Below, piece by piece: positions 27,274 to 35,986 of a DNA stretch of 64,000 bases. The stretch's first letter is position 1; every line of letters begins with the position of its first letter. Origin of the DNA: JAAELZ01 sp965237485. Its GTDB lineage: Bacteria > Pseudomonadota > Gammaproteobacteria > Arenicellales > Poriferihabitantaceae. Location of the stretch: assembly GCA_965237485.1 (NCBI GenBank), contig CBDEFQ010000004.1, forward strand, positions 248,001 to 312,000. Direction: 5' to 3'. The notes under the pieces are model-generated. The model was given only the letters and a program-made list of their open reading frames with translations, searched no databases and was not told the DNA's origin. A program made the translations under genes and the position numbers.

Positions 27274-27291
27274 GATACTATATATAGTATC
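27274..27291. promoter_or_regulatory. Candidate HicB operator
   Basis: A perfect 18-bp palindrome GATACTATATATAGTATC, 8 bp upstream of the hicA start codon. Its position and AT-rich symmetry fit a ribbon-helix-helix operator overlapping the hicAB promoter. Confidence 0.65.
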
Positions 27292-27335
27292 TATCTGCAA
27301 ATAGACAAGTGCTGCCGAACCCAAATATCTACACT

Positions 27336-27375
27336 AATTTGCATGCTTAAGTATGGGATAAGGGGGCTGTCTTAA
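27336..27375. repeat. 40-bp direct repeat, right copy
   Basis: Partner of 26577-26616. It encodes the last residues of YbbP (LRQPPYPILKHAN) on the minus strand and, on the plus strand, could still serve as the tail of the decarboxylase (LHA, stop). Confidence 0.9.
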
Positions 27376-29809
27376 GATGCCGGCTAGCTGCGCAGAGGAT
27401 AAACCCGCCAGTAAGCCCATCATCACTGGAGGTAGAACTAATATATACACCCACGGCGCATGCCAGGGTAATTCCAGCACACGTGTACTTAATAGATAGG
27501 AAACTATCAACAAGCAAGCCCCGGTTAGCAACCCTGACAATAGACCCACTATCATCTGTTCACTCAAAAAGCGCACGCTTACCGTTTTTCGACTCGCACC
27601 TAGTGCGCGTAGCAATGCAGCTTGTTGCTGTTTGTCATCAAAGGCCATCAATAAGGCTGCCCAAAATACCGCCATGCCAGCCACAATAGCCATGGCAAAC
27701 GTGAGTTCCATAGCTGAGCTCACTTGGCTAAGAATACGCTGAATCCGTTTGATAATAAAATCTACATCGATAATGCTCGCACCCACAAATTGTCGATTTA
27801 GCTGCTTGTCTAAATGGGTTTTATCTTTTGGTAGAAAAAAGCTGGTTAAACTGCTTTGGCTAAATTTATCTAATGTTCCTAAGGGAAAGATCATATAAAA
27901 ATTAGGCCTGAAGTTCTCCCAATTGACAAAGCGTAAGCTGGTTACTGTGGCTTTTAAATTTTGCCCTTGAATTAGAAAATCTAACACGTCTCCTATTTTA
28001 AGATCTAATTGCTCAGCTAGATGGCTTTCTACAGAAACAGGGGTATGTGAGCCAGCCAAACTTGAGGCACTTTGAAACTCTCCTGCAATCACTTTATTTT
28101 CTACAGGTAAGGTATCAACTTGTGTAAGCGATAAATCACGATTTAAAGCCTCTTGATCGTTATTGCCTTCTTTGCTAACCGCTTTTTGGACTACTTTCCC
28201 ATTTATTTTATTTAAGCGACCACGTACCGTGGGATAAATTCTTGCTTCAATGTCATTTGATGACAACGCCTTTGCGAATGCCTGTCTATCTCCTGCAGAC
28301 AAATCAAATACGAAACGATTAGGTGCGTCACTGGGTATCTGCTGATTCCACTGCTCAAATACGTCGTTACGAAAGAAAATAATCAATACAATTGCGAACA
28401 GACTAACGCCAAACCCAACGATTTGGGTTGCAGTCAGACCCGGGCGTGAGGCCATATTTGCTAGCGCACCACGCAATGAAGCTGATGAAAAAGGCGCCTT
28501 AGTTGCTAACTTAAGCAAGCCTATAATGGCTAGTGAGAGAACGCTGATTACCGCAACCAAGCCAAGAATAGTCACACTGGCTAAGCGCAGATCATCTGTT
28601 TGCCACCATGCTATTAGCACCAAGGATATTAGTGCAAATATTGTGCCTAGCCACGGAACGGCTCTATTTGCAGACAGCTCTTTGCGAAATACGCGCGCAG
28701 GCGGCGTTTTAGCGAGGCGAAGTAATGGCGGCAAACCAAAACCCAACACCATACATAATGCCGTTATCGGACCACTAAACCAAGCACTGAGGGACGCGGC
28801 GGGCAAGTTTCGGGTGAATAGTTCGGCGATTAGTTGCGTCAAAACACCATGCACTATATAGCCAATAATTAAGCCCAACAGTATCGCCGGCAATGCAATT
28901 AGCAACAGCTGTAAAGCGTATAAGAAATTGACTTGCGAGATGATTTCAAACCAAAGCAGCGTAATAAAGCCACCTGATCAATATGCCGGCGCGCGTGGCG
29001 TGACGCAGCTAGCGACACCGCGATACCACACAGGATAACCGACAACAAAGCCCCTAAATTAATAAACGCATTGGCACGTTTAAGGTTATCGTCAATTTGA
29101 TCTGCCGAGCCTTGTGGCTCTACTAAGCACTGGCTTGAATTCAGTTGGTCTTCCACCGCATCAACAAATGCTTCAACCTCTTTAGTGCCACCACTGAGCA
29201 TTAATTTGTACCAAAGGCGGCTACCGGGTTGCACCAATTTAGTTTGCTGCAAGTCTTGCCAATTGATAAGCACACGAGGGTTAAGTGCATACAAACTACC
29301 CGTACGATCAGGTTCTAGCTCGAGTATTTTGGTTAAAGTAAATTCGGCTTCACCAACTTCTATTTGATCACCTAACTCTACATTTAGACGGTCTAAAAAT
29401 CGCCTCTCAACCCACGCCTCACCACTGACTGGCCGATTCTTTTCAGAGGTAGGCTCGCTATCTCGCTTTAATTGGGTACTGACCTTGCCCTTCAATGGGT
29501 AAGCGTTATCAACCGCGCGCACACTGGATAATAAAAAATCGTCTTTATGGCTCGCCATGGTGAAGCTGGATACCGACAAGGAATAATCTAAGTTATTATC
29601 GCGCGCTGCAATAAATATGCTCTCGTCAATTGAGGTCGTTGAGCGCAATACGATATCACCCCCTATCATGTCTACCGCTTGCCCTTACATGGCATTTTGG
29701 ATGCGGGAGGTAGTTAGGCTTAAGGCTGCCACCGAGATTACCCCTACCAGCAAAGCAAATAAGGTCAGTCTGTATTCTCCACAACCGAGTTCACGCCGAA
29801 GCATTGTAT

Positions 29810-30985
29810 GGGCTCGTCGGTTAATACAATTTCAAACAGGGTTTTCGCCGAAGTCGCTTTTAGTTTGCTCAGCAACGCGTTTTTTGTGCAATAAACCGTC
29901 TATTAGCAGCCATTTTGCCACCAATAGACGGATCTATCCCTAGGCCGGCACCAATTCAACTCGTTCAACTCCCAATGCCATTAATCGCTTAAGGTTAAAA
30001 CATAAGCCCCTGATTCCAACTTGGAACTGGACTTTAGCCAACCCTTTATAACGAACTCGCTTATTGCGATGAGCAAACACTCGCTCATATGGTGAACGAA
30101 TTTTGCTAATCCAACGGTCTTTGTCTCTATTCTTGCCATGCATATTGTTCTTCTTGATTGTTGCATCATGGCAACCGTTGCGCCTGAGCGTGGTTTTGGC
30201 CGGGCTCACGCAATAACCCTTGTCCGCATAAACAGCACCCGACTTAGGGCAAACATGCTTCAAGCCGCTTGCATCCGTTACCTCAGCCGAGGTGGCCGCT
30301 ATTTTATTGATCAAGCCACTTTGCATATCCACTGATGCATGCTCTTTGTAACCATACCAATATTTGCTATTTCCCTTGCACCCAAACCGTGCTTGCTTGT
30401 CCGCCGCAACTTTATCAACTGTCTTATTGTTGAACTCCTCTAATCCCATCTTTATCGCCTTATCTCTATCATCCCAAGTGGTTAGCTTACTGACCAACTG
30501 GCTGGCATCGACAAATGTGAATACTTCTCGTACTAAGCCCATTGAAACTAACCCGCTCCGAACACGGTCAAATAAATTCATCATACCCCTGGTTCCAATG
30601 CGTGAGCGAAAATCACCAAAGTAACTATGATCAGGAGTGCTCTGTTCCAGTCCTGAATCACAAAACCACTTAGCGGCCAGATTCTCTGATAAGTATCGCT
30701 CCATTTCTCTATCACTTAAATCTTCCATGAACTGAAGCACCAAGGCACGTAAGCCGAACTCAACACCTCGGCCTTTAGGGCCACGGGTGGCATATATTTT
30801 AGAGAAGGGTTTACTCAATGCACCAAAACATAATAGCTCATCGAGTTTACGGTAGGGATGTTCAGAGCTAACCAGAGAATCTAAGGTTAGGAACAGTTGG
30901 CTTTGATGACGTTTGCTCAAAATTGCAGGCTGACTAGAATTAGCCCATATTATCTCACGTATTCTATTAATTATCCGACAAGCCC
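29810..30985 (-). mobile_element. IS5-family element in ybbP
   Basis: Inverted ends GGGCTCGTCGGTTAAT (left) and GGGCTTGTCGGATAAT (right, reverse complement) bound 1176 bp. The flanks carry TGTAT directly repeated (29805-29809 and 30986-30990). Precise removal restores the ybbP reading frame. Confidence 0.9.
29940..30920 (-). CDS. IS5-family transposase
   Basis: 326 residues, apparently complete, starting at a TTG. The DUF772-type N-terminal domain (GRGVEFGLRALVLQFMEDLSD) is followed by a DDE core with Asp in FTFVDASQL, Asp in GAVYADKGY, and Glu in RSPYERVFAHRNKR. Length and motifs fit the IS5 group rather than the longer IS1182 transposases. Confidence 0.88.
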   Translation of the reverse strand: MSKRHQSQLFLTLDSLVSSEHPYRKLDELLCFGALSKPFSKIYATRGPKGRGVEFGLRALVLQFMEDLSDREMERYLSENLAAKWFCDSGLEQSTPDHSYFGDFRSRIGTRGMMNLFDRVRSGLVSMGLVREVFTFVDASQLVSKLTTWDDRDKAIKMGLEEFNNKTVDKVAADKQARFGCKGNSKYWYGYKEHASVDMQSGLINKIAATSAEVTDASGLKHVCPKSGAVYADKGYCVSPAKTTLRRNGCHDATIKKNNMHGKNRDKDRWISKIRSPYERVFAHRNKRVRYKGLAKVQFQVGIRGLCFNLKRLMALGVERVELVPA

Positions 30986-31513
30986 TGTATAGGCATGGCC
31001 TACTAGACGACTAAGCTTCATGCTGATTCTTGTATCTTGCCATTTAGTAGTTGCAACCTCCGCATGCAACGCCCGGCTAATTGCTGCTCGTGGGTAACTA
31101 AAATTAAAGTGGTCTGTTGCTGAGCTATCCCAACAAATAAACGTTTAATATTAGACAGATAAGAGATATATTTCATGCAAAACACTATGTACATCGGAAA
31201 GTTGTCATCTGAGTCTCAAGTTCAGGTGACCCCGATGCACACAGTTTCGTTATTGTACAAACGCTTATCTCAATCTGTAAGCACTTTACACGCGAGTCGT
31301 TTAGCAGCATTACAAACAGCAGTTCATTCAATTTTACACGGCGCACAATACCAGTCGGTGGGCGTACGCTAACGCTTTATGAGGAAGTTCATCCACTTGA
31401 AAAACTAGTGAAGTGGGCAAAGAATCAATCATTGAGTTCATTCTTGGTGTTGGTTAAGAAATCAGCAAAATCGCGTCAATCTTTGACTCTTGCAGGGCAA
31501 AAGCGTCGTTCAA

Positions 31514-33219
31514 CCTAGAAAAATCAGTTGAACCTCCACTAAGGGATGTATTATCGTTGCAATCAATTGAATTAAAAGGAGAAACACCATGGTCGCCAAA
31601 GATAAATCCTTTCACCCAGAGGGTGCGCTAAAACCGGAGGTTTCAAACGCTGTTTCCACCTTATTATCGACTGAAACGTTCGATGGAAAAATTCACGTTG
31701 AATGGGACCCGTCAGCGGCAGTAACGCCCATAGGACCGTTGCCTTTTTTCATTCAATATTTAAAACTTGGTGGTCTGTTTAAGCCATGGGTGAGCAGTTG
31801 CCCATTGGAATATCGAAACAATAACGCACCTGAGAAGATCAATGTGTTGGGCTCATTTTTGTTGTCTGTTCTCTCGGGTCACAATCGCTACGCACACATG
31901 GCCAGCTTAATGGGCGATCGTATCAACACCAAAATGCTTGGAATGACCAAAGCGGTTAGCGACGATTCGGCGCGCCGTGCGCTGAAGAAGATGGATGAGG
32001 AACAAGGTATAGCCTGGCTACAAACTCATTTGCAGCGTTGCTACGAGCCCTTGCTCACACAGCCATGGATATTGGATTGTGACGTAACGGTTAAACCGCT
32101 ATACGGTCATCAAGAAGGTGCCAAGGTTGGCTATAATCCACACAAACCTGGCCGGCCCTCGCACACGTATCACACCTATATGATTGTCAATCTTCGTCTT
32201 GTATTGGATGTTGAGGTCAAGTCTGGCACTGAGGTAGCTGCTAGTCATTCTTCGCCGGGTCTATGGGAGCTGTTGGATCGATTGCCACGTTCATCTTGGC
32301 CGCACTTTATTCGAGGCGATTGTGACTGGGGTACCCAGGATGTGATGAGCGCTGCAGAACAAAGAGGCGTCAATTACTTGTTTAAGCTAAGGAAGTCTAA
32401 GTACGTTAAGCAACTGATACAGCAGCAGCATAGCGTGTCGGGCTGGGATTATGTTATCGATGGCTGGGAAGCCAAAGAAAGTTGTTTGAAGTTGGCTGCG
32501 TGGAACGATCATCGGCGCGTGGTAATCGTTCGTCGTCGTTTAGCAAAGGAAGTGCTGCTGGTATTGGAAGAGAAAAGTCAAGGCCAGCAGAGCTTTGGTT
32601 TTTTGCAAGAAGCGGATGATATTCGCGCGTTTGAATACGCTGTTCTGGTCACCTCATTAGACGATGAGGTGATTAGCATCGTCCAACATTATCGAGATCG
32701 AGCCGACTGCGAAAACAATTTTGATGAAATCAAGAACCATTGGGGTTGGGGCGGGTTTACTACCGCCGATATCAAGCCCTGTCGCTTTATAGCGCGGATC
32801 ATTGCCTTGATTTATAACGGGTGGAATATATTCACTAGGCTGGCTAACCCAGACAAACATATGGAAGCGATTACCCGTCGACCGCTATTACTGAGTTCGG
32901 TGGGGCGCGTTACTGAATCGGGGCGGAAAAAGACTATGACGATTACTAGCACGCACGCCAAGGCCGACTTAATTCGCGACACGTTTGACCAAATACAACA
33001 CGTCTTTAATTCATTGAAGGCGATTGCGCCGCAGTTGAGCGTGGCGCAAGTTTGGTGCCGCATTCTAAGCGAGGCGATGAAGAAATATCTTGGTGGAACG
33101 ATTCTTCAACCGCCAGATGACCGCTGTTTACTTGGCTAAAGTGTCTCGGAGGCAGTAGCGACGATGGAAGGGTTGTTTATGTTGGCCTCATTGGAGAGGC
33201 TTTAACTGCGTTTTTTAGG
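31514..33219 (+). mobile_element. IS1380-family element, copy 1 (1706 bp)
   Basis: Ends CCTAGAAAAATCAGTTGAAC (left) and CCTAAAAAACGCAGTTAAAG (right, reverse complement), with the 5-bp duplication TTCAA on both sides (31509-31513, 33220-33224). It is inserted inside the transposase gene of the IS4 element. Confidence 0.95.
31589..33139 (+). CDS. IS1380-family transposase
   Basis: 516 residues, intact. The DDE core has Asp in WILDCDVTVKPLYG, Asp in FIRGDCDWGTQ, and Glu in DRADCENNFDEIKNHWGWGGF, the typical IS1380 C-terminal block. It differs from the copy at 56496-58046 in only about five residues (for example EYRNN/EYRSN and KEVLLVL/KDALLVL). Being intact, it is the best candidate to mobilise MITE-1 in trans. 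Confidence 0.95.
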   Translation: MVAKDKSFHPEGALKPEVSNAVSTLLSTETFDGKIHVEWDPSAAVTPIGPLPFFIQYLKLGGLFKPWVSSCPLEYRNNNAPEKINVLGSFLLSVLSGHNRYAHMASLMGDRINTKMLGMTKAVSDDSARRALKKMDEEQGIAWLQTHLQRCYEPLLTQPWILDCDVTVKPLYGHQEGAKVGYNPHKPGRPSHTYHTYMIVNLRLVLDVEVKSGTEVAASHSSPGLWELLDRLPRSSWPHFIRGDCDWGTQDVMSAAEQRGVNYLFKLRKSKYVKQLIQQQHSVSGWDYVIDGWEAKESCLKLAAWNDHRRVVIVRRRLAKEVLLVLEEKSQGQQSFGFLQEADDIRAFEYAVLVTSLDDEVISIVQHYRDRADCENNFDEIKNHWGWGGFTTADIKPCRFIARIIALIYNGWNIFTRLANPDKHMEAITRRPLLLSSVGRVTESGRKKTMTITSTHAKADLIRDTFDQIQHVFNSLKAIAPQLSVAQVWCRILSEAMKKYLGGTILQPPDDRCLLG

Positions 33220-34123
33220 TTCAAGCAGATAGTCAATCTATATGGCTTACGAATGCAAATCGAAGAAGGTTTTAGCGACTGTAAATCAACGCACTATGGT
33301 TTAGGCTTATCGCAACATCGACACACCAATCTTAAACGTCGGTCGATTTTATGTTTGTTAGTATCCTTGGCTAGTTTCATGCTTTGGTGTATCGGACATG
33401 CTGCCCAGAATAGTAGTATTGCCAAGCAAGTTCGAATTCGTCTGAAACAACTAGAGGCAACCATCGATCAAATACAGAGCTATTGTGAACATGCTATTCA
33501 ATTTGGGATAGCTCAGGGTCTGCTGTTCTTGATTGAGATCAAACATTAAATCAGCGATGATCTCGCTGGTGTTGTGATCAAGGTTGCCTGTGGGCTCGTC
33601 CGCAAATAAGATTTTGGGTTGAGTAACGAAGGCACGTGCCAGCGCGACTCGTTGTTGTTCGCCCCCTGATAACTGATGCGGATAATGCAATAAGCGTTCT
33701 TCTAAGCCAACACGCGCGAGCATTTGCATCGCCAAAAGCCTTACTTCTTTGCTTCCTAATCCCTCTCCAGCGTCGTTGTTTTGCAGCTCCAAGGGTAACA
33801 TTACATTTTCAAGCGCATTATAGGTCGACATCAATTGAAACGACTGAAACACAAAACCCATCGACTCGGCGCGTATTTGCGCCCGCTGATCTTCGTTCAA
33901 TGCGCACAAATCTACGCCTTCTACAATGACCTGCCCCTGATCAGCCACATCTAAACCTGCGAGCAACCCAAGTAAAGTTGATTTCCCCGAACCCGATTCA
34001 CCCACAATGGCTACCGTTTGAGTATGGTCAATTGAAAATTCGACCCCATCTAATGTATGTAGCGTATCTTGCGCAGTGCTTAAGCTGCGCGATAAATTTG
34101 TAACCGATATTAACGATGAATCC

Positions 34124-34756
34124 ATGAAACAACTTTTTCTGAATTTTGGTTTAGCCTGCTTATTAGTGCTCAGCATTACGCCAAGGTTCACCTTCGCCGA
34201 AAGCCCCCGCTTATTAGTGGTGGGTGACAGTATAAGTTCGGCCTACGGAATGGATATAGATGATGGCTGGGTTGCACTTTTGCAAGAGCGTATTGATGAA
34301 CAGGAGCTATCTATAGATGTGGTAAACGCCTCGATCACAGGTGATCTAAGTGGGTCTGGGAAAAATAGAATTGCTAGGTTGCTGAAACAGCATCAACCTA
34401 AGTGGACGATCATCGAACTAGGCGGAAATGACGGTTTGCGCGGCTTACCTATCAAGCACATCAAGAACAATTTGTCTTCTATGATTGAGCTATCACAGGA
34501 AAATAACAGCAAAGTAATTATTGTGGGCATGCAGATATTTCCGAATTACGGCCCCAAATACACCGAAGCTTTTAAACAAATCTATTACGAGGTGGCACAG
34601 GCTAAAAATGTCAGCTTTATACCATTTATTCTGGAAGGAGTAGGTGGGGTAGCAAGCCTAATCCAAGCTGATGGCGTCCACCCTAGCGAAAAAGCGCAGC
34701 CTATTTTGCTTAATAATGTTTGGCAAACGCTGGCCCCGATACTAAAAGACCCCTAA
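34124..34756 (+). CDS. tesA: Acyl-CoA thioesterase I/lysophospholipase TesA
   Basis: 210 residues, SGNH-hydrolase family, periplasmic. The signal peptide ends at TFAES. Block I is VVGDSISSAYG (catalytic Ser), block III is IELGGNDGLRG (Asn), and block V is DGVHPSEKAQ (Asp and His). The gene is intact although its divergent neighbours ybbA and ybbP are ruined. The start codons of tesA and ybbA overlap (34123-34126), so each gene's leader lies inside the other's coding sequence. Confidence 0.93.
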   Translation: MKQLFLNFGLACLLVLSITPRFTFAESPRLLVVGDSISSAYGMDIDDGWVALLQERIDEQELSIDVVNASITGDLSGSGKNRIARLLKQHQPKWTIIELGGNDGLRGLPIKHIKNNLSSMIELSQENNSKVIIVGMQIFPNYGPKYTEAFKQIYYEVAQAKNVSFIPFILEGVGGVASLIQADGVHPSEKAQPILLNNVWQTLAPILKDP

Positions 34757-35019
34757 CCTAACCGAACTATTTCACGTGCTAAATAAACATTTGAAACTGT
34801 ATCAACCATAGAAACTAGTAACAATTACACACAATTAATTGTTAACGTTAGGAAACTCAAATTTAGCATGAATTGCTTTCTTTATTATGGTGCGAAATTT
34901 ACAGGCAAATCATCACCACGCTTACTGTAGGATTTCCTATAAGAATGGTAAGCATTTGGCAATTCAGATCTAAACTTCACCACCTAATCTGCTTGGGTTT
35001 AATTGCTTCACATCATTCC

Positions 35020-35403
35020 CTACTCACATATTTCAGGCTTTTTATCTGTCAGCGTAACCTTATGGACTGATCCTTCCCCTTTAAACTTGTAGCGGTTCGG
35101 TTTCTTCGCCTGCTGAAAAAAGGTGTAGCACTTTTCGCCACGCTTACTGGTCATACAAATTTTATCTTCACCCTCTTGTTTCCAACTACGCTCGCGGTCT
35201 TTTCCTCTCCTAGTCAATATTCCAGTGCCATCTGAACAATATTGCCCTACCCACCGTTCACCATTGCTGTTCCCTTTCAAAACCGTACCACTAAAAAGTG
35301 CTGCTAAATCTGCACCTGTTACTGGGTTCCATTTCGCAGCTAAAGCTGCTTCAGGAACACAAAAAAGCACTATTGTTAACATGAGAATTTTTCTAATCAT
35401 CAT
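35020..35403 (-). CDS. Exported small protein of unknown function
   Basis: About 126 residues with a clear signal peptide (MIRKILMLTIVLFCVPEAALA, cleavage after ALA). The mature part is basic and glycine-rich with paired cysteines (GQYCSDG, KICMTSKRGEKCYTF). The pattern GTVLKGNSNGERWVGQYCSDGTG and alternating strands suggest a small beta-rich periplasmic fold. I do not recognise a defined family. Confidence 0.7.
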   Translation of the reverse strand: MMIRKILMLTIVLFCVPEAALAAKWNPVTGADLAALFSGTVLKGNSNGERWVGQYCSDGTGILTRRGKDRERSWKQEGEDKICMTSKRGEKCYTFFQQAKKPNRYKFKGEGSVHKVTLTDKKPEICE

Positions 35404-35497
35404 TTTTCTCCATCCATTAAAATTTATAGTAAATTGGCCCTATTCGCAATCTACCGTTATCTGAGTTTTATTGCAAAGCTTGAATTATTTGCATAAT

Positions 35498-35660
35498 CCT
35501 AGATAAATCAGTTAAACGCGGAAAAGACATGTAAGCAATTGAAGTGCATAGTGAAATCAAAAAAGTCGCGGTCACCTTATTGGTGATAAGGTTTTTTTTG
35601 ATTTTGCTAGGTGCATCAAGAGCTTGCATGGACTTTCGTGTTTTAACTGATTTATCTAGG
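35498..35660. mobile_element. MITE-1 copy C (163 bp), intergenic
   Basis: It has the same length and ends as copies A and B but the opposite orientation, with duplication ATAAT on both sides (35493-35497, 35661-35665). It lies between the exported-protein gene and a gene remnant. Confidence 0.93.
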
Positions 35661-35691
35661 ATAATGCAAAAACCGTTACCTAATAAGCAAA

Positions 35692-35893
35692 CTATCGCAA
35701 TATCAGTTGCAAACTTAACAGACAACACAGGGAGCCATCAGCTTGATTACCATCCTGGCATCTTTCGCTAAAAACAAGATCATCAATTGCCAAATTTCCA
35801 CCGCCTGCTGCCACTTCAAGGGTAATCGCATCAGTGTTCGCATATTCTTGGATATACCAACTGCCATTACTATTACGTAGTGTTTTACCCTAA
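35692..35893 (-). pseudogene. C-terminal remnant of an unidentified protein gene
   Basis: An open minus-strand frame without a start codon reads SWYIQEYANTDAIT, EVAAGGGNLAIDDLVFSERC and a Cys-Cys pair before a stop. The LAIDDLVFS pattern resembles the end of secreted carbohydrate-binding-like beta-sandwich domains. The rest of this 320-bp gap shows nothing else. Confidence 0.45.
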
Positions 35894-35986
35894 GGCAGTT
35901 AAATTAACCTCATCTAGGGGAGATTATCTAAGCAATTGTTTACAATAGGCTTAGACTAATAAATCTGCTAAAGAGGACAGGCTTAC

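Larger units (their letters stand above)
27334..31021 (-). pseudogene. ybbP: YbbP-like FtsX-domain ABC permease, multiply disrupted
   Basis: The gene starts at 31021 (MKLSRLVGHAYT), overlapping the ybbA stop (ATGA). It is cut after 12 codons by an IS5 element (29810-30985) and resumes as MLRRELGCGEYRLTLFALLVGVISVA. It then meets an in-frame TAA after TSRIQNAM (about 29685), continues as GQAVDMIGGDIVLR, and shifts frame near 28930 before LLIALPAILLGLIIGYIVHG. Three lesions in all. The remaining sequence shows the large periplasmic domain and several membrane helices of an FtsX permease, about 830 codons if repaired. The E. coli relative forms a transporter with YbbA. Confidence 0.88.
31120..33516 (+). 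mobile_element. IS4-family (IS10-like) element, decayed, containing a nested IS1380
   Basis: Perfect inverted ends CTGAGCTATCCCAA ... TTGGGATAGCTCAG. The 9-bp flanks GGTCTGTTG (31111-31119) and GGTCTGCTG (33517-33525) are a target duplication with one change. The transposase is in pieces: an N-terminal part (HTVSLLYKRLSQSVSTLHASR) to about 31372, a frameshifted middle (LVLVKKSAKSRQSLTLAG) to 31508, and the C-terminal part (YGLRMQIEEGFSDCKSTHYG) from about 33237 to 33480. Much of the catalytic core is missing. Confidence 0.87.
31018..34125 (-). pseudogene. ybbA: YbbA-like ABC ATPase split by a nested IS
   Basis: From MDSSLISVTNL at 34125 the protein has Walker A (GESGSGKS), the signature LSGGEQQRVALARA, and Walker B (ILFADEPTGNLD). 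After DLNQEQQ it is cut by the IS4 element (31120-33516). The missing end (TTLILVTHEQQLAGRCMRRL, with the switch histidine) is found intact at 31018-31119. Joining them restores about 230 residues. Its start codon overlaps that of the divergent tesA. The E. coli neighbourhood tesA/ybbA-ybbP is the same. Confidence 0.9.
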
